From Flavobacteriales bacterium (GTDB lineage: Bacteria > Bacteroidota > Bacteroidia > Flavobacteriales_F > PHOS-HE28): a stretch of 64,000 nucleotides of DNA. Shown here one piece after another: positions 1 to 8,577 of the stretch; positions within the stretch are counted from its first letter, which is position 1, and every line of letters begins with the position of its first letter. Under the pieces are notes generated by a model. It ran no database searches and had not been told where the DNA came from. It saw nothing but the letters and a program-made list of their open reading frames with translations. The position numbers and the translations under genes are program-made. The stretch lies in NCBI GenBank assembly GCA_020635725.1, contig JACJZF010000004.1, positions 203,202 through 267,201 on the forward strand, in the 5' to 3' direction.

Positions 1-101
1 CGCAGAGCCAATTGTGCAGATGCATTGAAGCGCGGCAAAGAGCCAAGAGTTTTTCATGGTCGAAAAGGGGTGTTCGCTGCAGTGTTGATTCATGAGTCCC
101 G

Positions 102-2765
102 TCACCCCACCAGCTCCTTATTCCTGTTCGGGATATCCTCCTTGCTGAAGGGCACCTGCTCGTCCTGTTCCTTGAGTTTGAGCACGAGCTCGAGGGCGTC
201 GGGCACCACATCGCTGCAGAGCACCACGAAGGCGCCTTTCGGCGCGGTGCCGATGGCGTGGCGGATGGCCTCCTCCTCCTTCTTCATGATGATGTACTTC
301 TTGTTCGGGTCCACCTCGTGGATGCCCTTCACGAGCAGCGCGATGATCTCGTCGTCGGTCTTGCCGCGCAGGTTGCGGTCCTGGCGGATGATGATCTCAT
401 CGAACATGCGCGCGCTGAGGCGGCCGAGGTTCACGGTGTCCTCGTCGCGGCGGTCGCCCACGCCGGCGATGACGCCGATCTTGGGCGTATCGGGCACCTT
501 GGCGATGAAGCGGCCGAGGGCCTCGAAGCCGTGCGGGTTGTGGGCATAGTCCACCACCACCTGGAAGTTGCGGAACTGGAAGAGGTTGAGGCGGCCGGGC
601 GTCTGCGCCGGTGAGGGCACGAAGGTCATGAGCGCCTGGCGCAGCTCTTCGATCTTCACGCCCTGCGTGTACGCGGCCAGCACGGCGGGCAGCACGTTCT
701 GGATGTTGAAGACCGCCTTGCCGCCGTAGGTGAGCGGCACGTTCACGGCCTTCTCGATGCGCAGTTTCCACTCGCCCTTGCTGATGGTGATGAAGCCGTT
801 CTCGTAGATGGCCGCGAGGCCGCCGAGCTTGCAATGCTGGCGGATCAGGCGGTTGTTCTCGTCGAGGCTGAAGAGCGCGATCTTGCTGTCGCACTGCTTG
901 CGCATGGCCATCACCAGCTCGTCGTCGGCGTTGAGGATCGCGTAGCCGTCCTTGCGCACGCTGCGCGGCACGGTGCTCTTCACATGCGCGAGCTCCTCCA
1001 GGGTGTTGATGTCCTTCAGCCCGAGGTGGTCGGCGGCGATGTTGGTGCAGATGCCCACATCGCAGTGCTCGAAGCCGAGGCCGCTGCGCAGCATGCCGCC
1101 GCGCGCGGTCTCCAGCACGGCCATGTCCACCAGCGGGTCCTTTAAGACGAACTGCGCGCTGGCGGGGCCGGTGCAATCGCCCTTCATGAGCATGCGGTTC
1201 ATGATGTACACGCCGTCGCTGCAGGTCATGCCCACCTTATGGCCCACGCTGCGCATGATGTGCGCGGTGAGGCGCGTGGTGGTGGTCTTGCCGTTAGTGC
1301 CGGTGATGGCGATGATGGGGATGCGGCTCGGCGTGCCCGGCGGGAAGAGCATGTCCACCACGGGTTCGGCGACGTTGCGGCCCAGACCGCCGGTGGGATC
1401 GAGGTGCATGCGGAAGCCGGGCGCGGCGTTGACCTCCAGCACGGCGCCGCCCGTCTCGGTGAGCGGCTTCGTGATGTCGTCGGTCATGATGTCGATGCCG
1501 CAGATGTCGAGGTCGATGATGCGCGAGATGCGCTCGGCCATGAAGACGTTGTAAGGGTGCACGACCTCGGTGACGTCATCGGCCGTGCCGCCGGTGCTGA
1601 GGTTGGCCGTGGCCTTCAGGTACACCACTTCATCCTGCTTCGGCACGCTCTGCGCGGTCATGCCCAGCTTGGCGAGGATCTTCTCGGTGGCGTCGTCGAT
1701 GTCGATCTGCGTGAGCACCTTCTCGTGGCCGTAGCCGCGACGCGGGTCCTTGTTCACCTCCTCCACCAGCTGCGCGATAGTGCTCTTGCCATCGCCCACG
1801 ACGCAGGCGGGCGTGCGCTTGGCGGCGGCCACGAACTGGTGGTTGATCACCAGCAAACGATGGTCGAGTCCGGTGATGTAGCGCTCCACGATGGCGCTCC
1901 GGCTGATTTCCTTCGCCTTGGCCAGCGCGACCACCGCATCGTCCCAGGTCTTGATGCCGATGGTGGCGCCGCGACCGTGGTTGCCGCCGATGGGCTTGAT
2001 CACGCAGGGGTAGCCGACGACCCCAAGGGCATCCTTCAGGCCTTCCTCGGTGCGCACCACGCGGCCCTTGGGCACGGGGATTTCGTAGCTCTCGAGCAGC
2101 TGTTTCGTTTCTTCTTTGTCACAGGCGATCTCCACGCCGATGTTGCTGGTCTTGCTGGTGATGGTGGCGCGGATGCGTTTCTGGTGAACGCCATGCCCGA
2201 GCTGCACGAGGCTCTGGCCGTTGAGGCGCAGGTAGGGGATGCCACGCGAGACGGCCTCCTGCACGATGCTGCCCGTGCTCGGCCCGAGGCGGCTCTCCTC
2301 GCGGAGCTCGCGCATCTGCTGGATGTCGGCCTGCAGGTCGTACTCGGTGCCGTCGATCAAGGCCTGAGCGATGCGCACCGCCGACTTCGCCGCGAAGAGG
2401 CCCACGGGCTCCTCGATGTAGCTGAAGACCACGTTGTACACGCCGCGCTCGCTGGTGCTGCGCGTGCGGCCGAAGCCGGTCTCCATGCCCGCCAGTGTCT
2501 GGATCTCCAGCGCGATGTGCTCGATCACATGGCCCATCCAGGTGCCGCGTTTGATGCGCTCCCAGAAGCCGCCCTCGTGCTCCTCGCTGCAGCGGTGGCT
2601 GTAGGTGCTGGGCAGCAGGGTGGTGATGCGCTCGTAGAAGCCGGGGATCTTGTCCGTGGGCCGCTCCTCCAGGCCTTCGATGTCGAGGCGCATGATGATG
2701 AGCTGGTGGCGGCGGACGGACCAGTGGTTGGGGCCACGCATGGCCTTGAGTTCCAGGATTCGCAT
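102..2765 (-). CDS. cphA: Cyanophycin synthetase
   Basis: Polymerises L-Asp and L-Arg with ATP into the storage polymer cyanophycin in the cytoplasm. The 887-residue product has the family's usual length and order: an N-terminal domain opening MRILELKAMRGPNHWSVRRH, an ATP-grasp domain at about residues 195-470 that adds Asp to the backbone, and a Mur-ligase-like domain with the P-loop GTNGKTTTT at about 489-497 followed by a CTNIAADHLG motif, which adds Arg. I chose the ATG at 2765 because an in-frame extension to 2861 is low-complexity and lies outside the family alignment, whereas MRILEL is the conserved N-terminus. It is divergent from cyanophycinase across 258 bp, so the two probably share a control region. 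Mur ligases resemble the C-terminal half only, so the fusion with ATP-grasp makes the call secure. Confidence 0.95.
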   Translation of the reverse strand: MRILELKAMRGPNHWSVRRHQLIIMRLDIEGLEERPTDKIPGFYERITTLLPSTYSHRCSEEHEGGFWERIKRGTWMGHVIEHIALEIQTLAGMETGFGRTRSTSERGVYNVVFSYIEEPVGLFAAKSAVRIAQALIDGTEYDLQADIQQMRELREESRLGPSTGSIVQEAVSRGIPYLRLNGQSLVQLGHGVHQKRIRATITSKTSNIGVEIACDKEETKQLLESYEIPVPKGRVVRTEEGLKDALGVVGYPCVIKPIGGNHGRGATIGIKTWDDAVVALAKAKEISRSAIVERYITGLDHRLLVINHQFVAAAKRTPACVVGDGKSTIAQLVEEVNKDPRRGYGHEKVLTQIDIDDATEKILAKLGMTAQSVPKQDEVVYLKATANLSTGGTADDVTEVVHPYNVFMAERISRIIDLDICGIDIMTDDITKPLTETGGAVLEVNAAPGFRMHLDPTGGLGRNVAEPVVDMLFPPGTPSRIPIIAITGTNGKTTTTRLTAHIMRSVGHKVGMTCSDGVYIMNRMLMKGDCTGPASAQFVLKDPLVDMAVLETARGGMLRSGLGFEHCDVGICTNIAADHLGLKDINTLEELAHVKSTVPRSVRKDGYAILNADDELVMAMRKQCDSKIALFSLDENNRLIRQHCKLGGLAAIYENGFITISKGEWKLRIEKAVNVPLTYGGKAVFNIQNVLPAVLAAYTQGVKIEELRQALMTFVPSPAQTPGRLNLFQFRNFQVVVDYAHNPHGFEALGRFIAKVPDTPKIGVIAGVGDRRDEDTVNLGRLSARMFDEIIIRQDRNLRGKTDDEIIALLVKGIHEVDPNKKYIIMKKEEEAIRHAIGTAPKGAFVVLCSDVVPDALELVLKLKEQDEQVPFSKEDIPNRNKELVG

Positions 2766-3023
2766 GACGGAAGGTTGAGCCGGTGAAGGGTTGAGGGTTG
2801 AAGCTTGGGCACGCTGGGTGCGTCTTCGACCCGAGGCAATATAGCAAGGTGCCCTGTTCAAACTTCGTTCATGTCCTGTTCATGCGCAGGGCAAAGCCCT
2901 CTAATTTGGCGGCCGGGGGAGACCATTGTCCGTTCGCATGTCGTCAGTTGTCGGGCTGAGCTACTGGATAACCGGCCACGATCAACCGGCAACCAACGGG
3001 GTCTGGGGGGGTAAACCGAATAC

Positions 3024-3896
3024 ATGACACCCAAAGGCAAGCTGATCGCCATAGGCGGGGCGGAGGACAAAGGGCAGGAGCCGGAAGGCGGGCACCATAC
3101 CAAGGTCTTCGACCAGAGCAAGTTCATCGAGGACGGCATCCTGCGCCGCGTGGTGGATGAGATCGGCGGGCCGGGGAAGCGCATCGCCGTCATCACCAGC
3201 GCGAGCTCCATCCCCGACGAGGTCGGCGCCAACTACATCGAGGCCTTCGGTCGGCTCGGCGCCACCGACATCGATGTGCTGGACATCCGGGACCGCAAGG
3301 ATGTGCGCCCCGAGATGATCAAACGGCTGGCGAAGTGCGACGGCGTGATGATGAGCGGCGGCAACCAGCTCCGGCTCACCACCATCTTCGGCGGCACGGC
3401 CTTCCTGCAGCTCATGAAGCGGCGTTACGAGGAGGAGGCCGGCTTCGTGATCGCGGGCACCAGCGCGGGTGCCATGTGCATGAGCAGCACCATGATCTAC
3501 CAAGGTCACAGCAGCAGCGGCCTGATCAAGGGCGGGGTGAAGATGACCACCGGCGCGGGGCTGATCCAGGATGTGATCATCGACAGCCATTTCGTGGAGC
3601 GCGGCCGCTTCAGCCGGCTCACACAGGCGGTGGCGGCCAATCCGGCGGCCATCGGCATCGGGCTGGGCGAGGACACCGGCGTGGTGATCACCGGCGCCGA
3701 CATGCTTGAGACCATCGGCAGCGGGCAGGTGATGATCTTCGACGGGCACGACATCTCGTACAGCGACTTCGCCGATGTGGAGGAAGGCGAGCCTTTCAGC
3801 ATCGAAGGCATGCGCGTGCACATCATCAGCAAGGGCTATTGCTACAGCGTGGCGCAGCGGCAGTTCGCGGCGGTGAAGGTGCCGGTGAAGAGCTGA
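3024..3896 (+). CDS. cphB: Cyanophycinase
   Basis: Serine exopeptidase of family S51 that cleaves cyanophycin into beta-Asp-Arg dipeptides. The 290-residue protein carries the nucleophile elbow GTSAGAM with Ser147 as the probable catalytic residue, preceded by the family motif SGGNQLRLT at 111-119. No signal peptide is visible, so it should be intracellular and act on stored polymer. It starts 258 bp from the divergent synthetase gene. A run of seven G residues lies just upstream (about 3005-3011); no strong Shine-Dalgarno sequence is seen. The pairing with cphA makes this more likely than another S51 peptidase such as dipeptidase E. Confidence 0.93.
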   Translation: MTPKGKLIAIGGAEDKGQEPEGGHHTKVFDQSKFIEDGILRRVVDEIGGPGKRIAVITSASSIPDEVGANYIEAFGRLGATDIDVLDIRDRKDVRPEMIKRLAKCDGVMMSGGNQLRLTTIFGGTAFLQLMKRRYEEEAGFVIAGTSAGAMCMSSTMIYQGHSSSGLIKGGVKMTTGAGLIQDVIIDSHFVERGRFSRLTQAVAANPAAIGIGLGEDTGVVITGADMLETIGSGQVMIFDGHDISYSDFADVEEGEPFSIEGMRVHIISKGYCYSVAQRQFAAVKVPVKS

Positions 3897-3920
3897 GCCC
3901 GAGTGTTGAAAGCGTCCTGG

Positions 3921-4394
3921 ATGGAGCGCCGATACTTCAAGTTGAACCAGGGCTATCTGAACATCGATGCCGAGGCGTTGATGTTCACCCGCTCGGGAAA
4001 TTGGCAGGAGGCCGCAAACACCGAAGAGCGTACAACCAAACTGACCGCAGGACGAACGCTGCGGTTGACCACGGGGATAGGCTTGATCTTGGTCGGCGGA
4101 CTGTTCCTTTCCCTGGGCGAATTGCGACACACGTTGCGCGAGGGATCCTTCATTCTCGCCATCGGCCTTGGAGGTTTCGGCATGTATAAGATGTACCAGC
4201 TCCTGAACGACGACATGGGCCGCTCCTTCCGGATACCCTTTGCGAAACTGACGGCGCTCACTTGCGATGAAGAGCATTTGGACATCTCTTTCCTGAACGG
4301 AGCCTTCAAGGAGGAACGAATGCGCGTGAAAGCTCCGGCTGAGGCTTGCCGGTTCGCGGAATCAGCTTGGAAAGACTCACGCAATGGCGCATGA
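3921..4394 (+). CDS. Uncharacterised small membrane protein
   Basis: I do not recognise a family. The 157-residue product has two hydrophobic segments at about residues 55-70 and 77-93 separated by a short charged loop, and a soluble C-terminal part containing FAKLTALTCDEEHLDISF, which looks like a beta-rich PH-like or regulatory segment. I took the ATG at 3921; an in-frame GTG at 3903, only a few bases after the cphB stop, would add six residues. It follows cphB closely and may be cotranscribed with it, but nothing links it to cyanophycin chemistry. Confidence 0.6.
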   Translation: MERRYFKLNQGYLNIDAEALMFTRSGNWQEAANTEERTTKLTAGRTLRLTTGIGLILVGGLFLSLGELRHTLREGSFILAIGLGGFGMYKMYQLLNDDMGRSFRIPFAKLTALTCDEEHLDISFLNGAFKEERMRVKAPAEACRFAESAWKDSRNGA

Positions 4395-4404
4395 ACGGAG
4401 CGGG

Positions 4405-4412
4405 TAGTTTCG
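4405..4412 (+). promoter_or_regulatory. -7-like box TAGTTTCG
   Basis: Matches the Bacteroidota -7 element TAnnTTTG with one change and lies 7 bases before the ATG of the DUF3817 gene, so the transcript would be leaderless or nearly so. A -33 element is not obvious. Confidence 0.4.
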
Positions 4413-4419
4413 CGGCGCC

Positions 4420-4707
4420 ATGACGACCGACCCCATCCTCCGCCGCTTCCGCACCATCGCGATCGCCGAGGGCATCAGCTTCCTCGTGCTGCTCTTCATC
4501 GCCATGCCGCTGAAGTACTTCGCTGATATGCCCATGGCGGTGAAGGTGGTGGGTTGGGCCCATGGCGTGCTCTTCATCGGGTACTGGGTGGCCGCCGTGC
4601 CCTTGTTCACCAAGCTCAAGTGGGAGGCCGAGCGCATCATCGGGCTGGGCCTCGCGAGCATCCTGCCCTTCGGCACCTTCGTGCTGGAGCGCAAGTGGCT
4701 GCGCTGA
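4420..4707 (+). CDS. DUF3817 family membrane protein
   Basis: A 95-residue protein with about three transmembrane helices and the family signature of DUF3817: an N-terminal RFRTIAIAEGISFLVLLFIA helix, KYFADMP, then VGWAHGVLFIGYW and a C-terminal LPFGTFVLERK. Function of the family is unknown; related domains are sometimes fused to transporters. It lies 19 bp upstream of the permease gene on the same strand. The start is the only ATG in range and is preceded by a -7-like box. Confidence 0.8.
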   Translation: MTTDPILRRFRTIAIAEGISFLVLLFIAMPLKYFADMPMAVKVVGWAHGVLFIGYWVAAVPLFTKLKWEAERIIGLGLASILPFGTFVLERKWLR

Positions 4708-4714
4708 GCGCGCC

Positions 4715-4722
4715 TACCTTCG
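4715..4722 (+). promoter_or_regulatory. -7-like box TACCTTCG, 4 bases before ATG
   Basis: Fits TAnnTTYG and is separated from the permease start at 4727 by GGCC only. If used, the first transcribed base would be at or next to the start codon. Confidence 0.45.
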
Positions 4723-4726
4723 GGCC

Positions 4727-5842
4727 ATGCCCATGACCACGGAGACCGAGGGATTGCGCCGCTACGTGCTCACGGTGCTGGCGGTAACGCTCACCATCGC
4801 CGCGCTCTACTTCGGCAAGAGCCTGATCCTGCAGCTGGTCGTTAGCGGCTTGCTCGCCTTCCTGGTGCTGCCGCTGGCGCGCGGCGTGGAGCGCAGGTTG
4901 CCGCGCTGGGCGGGGGCCATGGTGGCCACCTTGGTGCTGGTGCTGGCGGTACTCGGCGTCTTCTTCGTGATCGGTTGGCAGCTCGCCAGCTTCGGCAAGG
5001 ACCTGCCGCAGGTGCAGGAACGCTTCGCCGAGAAAGGCGATCAACTGCTGCTGTGGGTGGAGGAGCAGACCGATGTGAGCCGTCGTGAGCAGATGAGCTG
5101 GTTCAATTCGCACCTCAGCAGCTTCGCGGATTGGGGCGGCAAGGCGGCCGTGAAGCTCTTCTCCGGCACCGGCAATATGCTCGCTGACGTGGCGCCCATA
5201 CCGGTGTTCATCTTCCTCATGCTGCTGCTGAAGGATCGCTTCCGCGAGTTCTTCGCGCAGCTCGATGGGGAGAAGGAGGGAGGCGTGCTGGGCATCATGG
5301 TGCGCATCAGCGGCCTTTCCCGGAAATACCTCAAAGGCATGATCACCGTGGTGCTCATCTTCGGCACGCTCTGCTCCATCGGCTTCCTGAGCATCGGCCT
5401 GAAGTACGCGGTGCTGCTCGGTTTCCTGCTGGCGCTGCTCAACATGATCCCGTACGTGGGCGCCTTGGCCGGCAGCCTGCTCCCCGTGATGGTGGCGCTC
5501 GTGATCCACGATTCGCTGGGCCTGGCCGCAGGCGCGCTGGCCGTGGTGCTGGCGGTGCAGGCGCTGGACAACAACTTCATCACGCCGAAGGTGGTGGGCA
5601 GCAGCGTGAGCATCAATCCGCTGGCGAGCCTGGTGGCGCTCATCGGCTTCGGGCAGCTATGGGGCGTGGCCGGCATGCTGCTGGCCATACCGGTCACGGG
5701 CATGCTCAAGGTGGTGTGCGACAGTGTGCCCGGGCTGCGGCCATGGGGCTATCTGCTGGGCGAGGAGATCGAGACGCCGAAGGAGAAGCGCTTCCACCTG
5801 AACATCGGCCGAAAGCGTGGCGGCGCGAAGAGCGGCGATTAG
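4727..5842 (+). CDS. AI-2E family transporter (permease)
   Basis: A 371-residue inner-membrane protein of the AI-2E transporter/PerM family. It begins with two hydrophobic helices (about residues 12-50), a third at about 62-82, then a long soluble segment of about 100 residues, followed by four or five helices containing the family-typical LLGFLLALLNMIPYVGALAG stretch and a GVAGMLLAIPVTGMLK segment near the C-terminus. Members export autoinducer-2 or act as ion antiporters; the substrate cannot be told here. The start at 4727 is chosen because upstream in-frame sequence overlaps the DUF3817 gene out of frame and is not family-like. Confidence 0.85.
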   Translation: MPMTTETEGLRRYVLTVLAVTLTIAALYFGKSLILQLVVSGLLAFLVLPLARGVERRLPRWAGAMVATLVLVLAVLGVFFVIGWQLASFGKDLPQVQERFAEKGDQLLLWVEEQTDVSRREQMSWFNSHLSSFADWGGKAAVKLFSGTGNMLADVAPIPVFIFLMLLLKDRFREFFAQLDGEKEGGVLGIMVRISGLSRKYLKGMITVVLIFGTLCSIGFLSIGLKYAVLLGFLLALLNMIPYVGALAGSLLPVMVALVIHDSLGLAAGALAVVLAVQALDNNFITPKVVGSSVSINPLASLVALIGFGQLWGVAGMLLAIPVTGMLKVVCDSVPGLRPWGYLLGEEIETPKEKRFHLNIGRKRGGAKSGD

Positions 5843-5854
5843 CCCGCGTCTGTC

Positions 5855-6781
5855 CTAACGGAAGATCGCGGTGCGGAATACGCCGTCGGCGCCCACCTGG
5901 CCGCGGTACATTCCTGGGCAATTGAAGTCGAGCACGATGCGGCCCGCGCGATCGATCGCGATGAGGCCGCCATCGCCGTCGAGCGCGGGCAGCTTCTCAT
6001 GCACCACCACGCGCACGGCCTCCTCGAGCGAGAGCCCTTTGTAGGCCATCAGCGCATGCACGTCGTGCGCGGCCACGGCGCGGATGAAGCTCTCGCCATG
6101 GCCGGTGCAGCTCACCGCGCACGTCTCATCGTTCGCGTAGGTACCCGCGCCGATGATGGGGCTGTCCCCGATGCGCTGCCACTTCTTGTTCGTCATGCCG
6201 CCCGTGCTGGTGGCGGCGGCCAGATGGCCCTGCGCATCGAGCGCCACGGCGCCCACCGTGCCGAATTTGCGCTCCTTGTCGCTGTGATCCAGCTGCACCT
6301 GATCGGTTCCGGCCACCTCTTTCCATTGGTCGTAGCGGAACTGGTCGAAGAAGTACTGGTCGTCCTCCAGCTCAATGCGTTGCTTGTGCGCGAACTCGAA
6401 GGCGCCCAGCCCGCTGATGAGGACATGATTGCTGTTCTCCATCACGCGCCGCGCCAGGCTGATGGGGTTCTTCACGTTCTGCACCGAGGCCACCGCGCCC
6501 GCCTGCAGGTCAAGGCCGTTCATGATGCTGGCGTCCATCTCGTGCTGGCCATCGGCGTTGAAGACCGATCCCTTGCCCGCGTTGAAGAGCGGTGAATCCT
6601 CCAACGCGCGCACCGCGACCTCCACCGCATCGAGCGCGGCGCCTCCTTCGGCCAGCACGGCGTGGCCCTGTTTCAAGGCCAGTTCCAACGCGGCCCGGTA
6701 CGCCTGCTCGCGCTCCGGTGTCAGGTGCTCAGGCGCGATGGTGCCGGCGCCGCCATGCACGGCGAGTGCGATGTTCATCAT
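5855..6781 (-). CDS. iaaA: Isoaspartyl peptidase / L-asparaginase (Ntn hydrolase)
   Basis: Plant-type asparaginase that hydrolyses beta-aspartyl dipeptides, including the beta-Asp-Arg product of cyanophycinase, to free amino acids. The 308-residue precursor starts with the family motif HGGAGT, and has the autocleavage site Gly174-Thr175 in KFGTVGAVALD, where Thr becomes the N-terminal nucleophile, then STGGMTNKKWQRIGDSPIIG and the GAGTYAND substrate loop. No signal peptide is seen, so it is cytoplasmic. ATG codons at 6781 and 6778 are both possible starts. It lies 2 kb from cphB on the opposite strand, tail to tail with the permease, and would complete cyanophycin breakdown. Confidence 0.93.
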   Translation of the reverse strand: MMNIALAVHGGAGTIAPEHLTPEREQAYRAALELALKQGHAVLAEGGAALDAVEVAVRALEDSPLFNAGKGSVFNADGQHEMDASIMNGLDLQAGAVASVQNVKNPISLARRVMENSNHVLISGLGAFEFAHKQRIELEDDQYFFDQFRYDQWKEVAGTDQVQLDHSDKERKFGTVGAVALDAQGHLAAATSTGGMTNKKWQRIGDSPIIGAGTYANDETCAVSCTGHGESFIRAVAAHDVHALMAYKGLSLEEAVRVVVHEKLPALDGDGGLIAIDRAGRIVLDFNCPGMYRGQVGADGVFRTAIFR

Positions 6782-6801
6782 CGGTTCTTCAGGTTCGACC
6801 G

Positions 6802-6809
6802 CGAAGCTA
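6802..6809 (-). promoter_or_regulatory. -7-like box TAGCTTCG for the isoaspartyl peptidase
   Basis: Matches TAnnTTYG on the minus strand, 20 bases before the ATG at 6781. It would give a leader of roughly 15 bases. Confidence 0.4.
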
Positions 6810-6915
6810 TCCCGGTCTCGGGCGCACCGATGCAGATCAGGCCCGGGCTGTCAACAAGGGGCTGTAAAGCACGAGGCCCCGGGTACGCCGAGGCCTCGAT
6901 GATGCGATGATCGGC

Positions 6916-7386
6916 TCAGAAGGTGATCAGCACGCCGTCGGCGAGGAACATGAGGTTGTGCTCGGGCTCGGTGATCTTCTCGATCTCCTCCTTGCTCTTG
7001 CCGGCGTCCTCGGCGTAGTGGCGGAGGGTGGGCACATCCACGGTCTCCTTGGTGGCGTAGCCTTGGATCACGGCCTGCTTGCCCTCCAGGCCATGCGTGG
7101 GCACGAAAAAGCCATAGTCCTTGAAGCGCACCATCATGTCGTTGCCATCGGGCAGCTGAACGGTCATCCAGCAGCCTTTCTTGGTGCAGCTCGTGATCAC
7201 TTCGCAGTTGAGCTTCACGGCCATGCTATCGGTGGTGCTCATGGCCTTGGTGAAATCGGCGGCGCTCATGGCGCCATCGGGGGTGATCTTGGCGCCGTAG
7301 CTCTTCACGGTCTTGTCCTGTGCCTGGGCGGCAGGAGCGAGGAGGAGGGCGGCGGCGATCGTCAGCGAGTAAAGGGTGCTGTTCAT
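6916..7386 (-). CDS. DUF4920 domain secreted protein
   Basis: A 156-residue exported protein with a signal peptide ending near residue 22 (AAQAQ). The mature part matches DUF4920: SYGAKITPDGAMS near its start, a cysteine-containing ITSCTKKGCWMTV segment, and the FKDYGFFVPTHGLEGKQAVIQG block typical of the family. Function is unknown; Bacteroidota members sit in the periplasm or outer membrane. I chose the ATG at 7386 because it gives a normal signal peptide; an extension to 7452 would not. Divergent from the protease-family gene at 7519. Confidence 0.82.
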   Translation of the reverse strand: MNSTLYSLTIAAALLLAPAAQAQDKTVKSYGAKITPDGAMSAADFTKAMSTTDSMAVKLNCEVITSCTKKGCWMTVQLPDGNDMMVRFKDYGFFVPTHGLEGKQAVIQGYATKETVDVPTLRHYAEDAGKSKEEIEKITEPEHNLMFLADGVLITF

Positions 7387-7518
7387 GGTGATGGTGGTCC
7401 GGGTGGAAGGCGAAGTTCGGCATCCTGGCCGGACCGCCGCCGAGGCGAACACCGTGCCGTGTTAAAAAGGCGTAAGCATCGCCTGCGTCGGGATGCACCA
7501 ACCGCCTTGTTTTGCTCC

Positions 7519-7941
7519 ATGCCTGCAGCGAAGCGGAAGATGGTCGTCGGCCGGCTGGAGCACATCGCGCTGCCCGGCCTGGGCGTGGAGCGCGTGCAGG
7601 CCAAGATCGATACGGGGGCCTACCGCAGCGCCTTGCATTACCAGCGGCTCCGCCTGCGCACCACCGATGGCCAGAAACGCCTGGTGGTGACTTTCCAGAT
7701 GGGGCGCAACCGGGTGACCAAGGTGTTCCGCAGCTATCAGCGCGTGACGGTGAAGAGCAGCAACGGCGAGAGCAGCCGGCGCTACCTGATCTCCACGCTG
7801 GTACGGCTGGGCGGGCACACCGTGAAGACCCAATTCACGCTTTTCGACCGCAGCGATATGAAGAATCAGGTGCTCATCGGCAGGAAGTTCCTCCGCGGGC
7901 GCTTCGTGGTGGATGTGGCCGGTAAGAACCTGTTGGGTTGA
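7519..7941 (+). CDS. Putative ATP-dependent zinc protease family protein (retropepsin-like)
   Basis: A 140-residue protein of the retropepsin-like family annotated as 'ATP-dependent zinc protease' (PF05618), related to RimB. The aspartic-protease-like motif is AKIDTGAYRSALH at about residues 32-44, and the C-terminus has VLIGRKFLRGRFVVDV, the second conserved family block. In other bacteria these proteins pair with RimK-type ATP-grasp ligases and trim amino-acid tails that RimK adds. A RimK-type gene lies 2.1 kb away at 10047-10919 on the opposite strand. The start is the ATG at 7519, which yields the normal compact length. Confidence 0.82.
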   Translation: MPAAKRKMVVGRLEHIALPGLGVERVQAKIDTGAYRSALHYQRLRLRTTDGQKRLVVTFQMGRNRVTKVFRSYQRVTVKSSNGESSRRYLISTLVRLGGHTVKTQFTLFDRSDMKNQVLIGRKFLRGRFVVDVAGKNLLG

Positions 7942-8007
7942 AGGCAGCAGTGAATCGGGGCATGTCTTCCGTATGTCATGTGGTTCGATGCTCGATTCGG
8001 ATGATCC

Positions 8008-8469
8008 GTGATTGACCTGACCTCACTGAAATCCGCGGTATGGGCCGCGTGCCGAGCGTCCATCTCCACGCGGATCGCCGAATTGGAATCGGGCATCGCG
8101 GATGCGCGCGTCTCCATGCAGAGCGATACCAAGAGCAGCGCGGGCGACAAGCATGAGACCGCGCGGGCCATGGCTCAGCTCGAGGTCGATAAGCTCGCGA
8201 GCGCCCTGGCGAACATGCAGGCGATGGCAGCGGTCCTCGACCGGATCGATCCGCATTCGGTGCACGTCGCTTGCGGCGAAGGGAGTTTGCTACGCACCGA
8301 TCGCGGTGTCTTCTACATCGCCGTAGGTCTTGGGAGGCTGCGGGTCGATGATATGGAGGTGCAGGTGATCAGCGCGCAGGCTCCCTTGGCGCTGCTGTTG
8401 CGCCATGCGCATGCCGGGTCATCGGCCACGTTCAATGAACGCGTCATCACGGTGCTGCAGGTGGGGTAG
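8008..8469 (+). CDS. GreA/GreB C-terminal-like protein
   Basis: A 153-residue soluble protein of a Bacteroidota family often labelled as a GreA/GreB-like elongation factor (and sometimes wrongly as 3-oxoacyl-ACP synthase). The N-terminal half is helical with the diagnostic SDTKSSAGDKHETARAMAQ segment (about residues 39-57), and the C-terminal half is beta-rich, ending in a GreA-like SSATFNERVITVLQV. It lacks the long basic coiled-coil tip expected of true GreA, so cleavage-factor activity is doubtful. The start is GTG at 8008. It could bind RNA polymerase in a different way; the family is not characterised. Confidence 0.7.
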   Translation: MIDLTSLKSAVWAACRASISTRIAELESGIADARVSMQSDTKSSAGDKHETARAMAQLEVDKLASALANMQAMAAVLDRIDPHSVHVACGEGSLLRTDRGVFYIAVGLGRLRVDDMEVQVISAQAPLALLLRHAHAGSSATFNERVITVLQVG

Positions 8470-8577
8470 CCGCTCTCCCAGCCCCACGCTCCCAATAAAT
8501 CACAAGATCATACCGGCGCCGGGCGCGCTCCGTTCCGTGCGGAAAGGCATTCGCTGTTTCCTCAAACCGCCGTTCGC

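Noticed and set aside
1239..2786. Long open plus-strand frame antisense to cphA
   Set aside because: The product is His/Ala/Gly-rich with no domain; it is the shadow expected in GC-rich DNA opposite a real gene with conserved motifs.
3005..3011. G7 tract before cphB (and one inside the DUF218 gene near 62147-62154) as phase-variation sites
   Set aside because: Seven bases is short for contingency loci in a GC-rich genome and there is no sign of alternative lengths; the DUF218 frame is intact.
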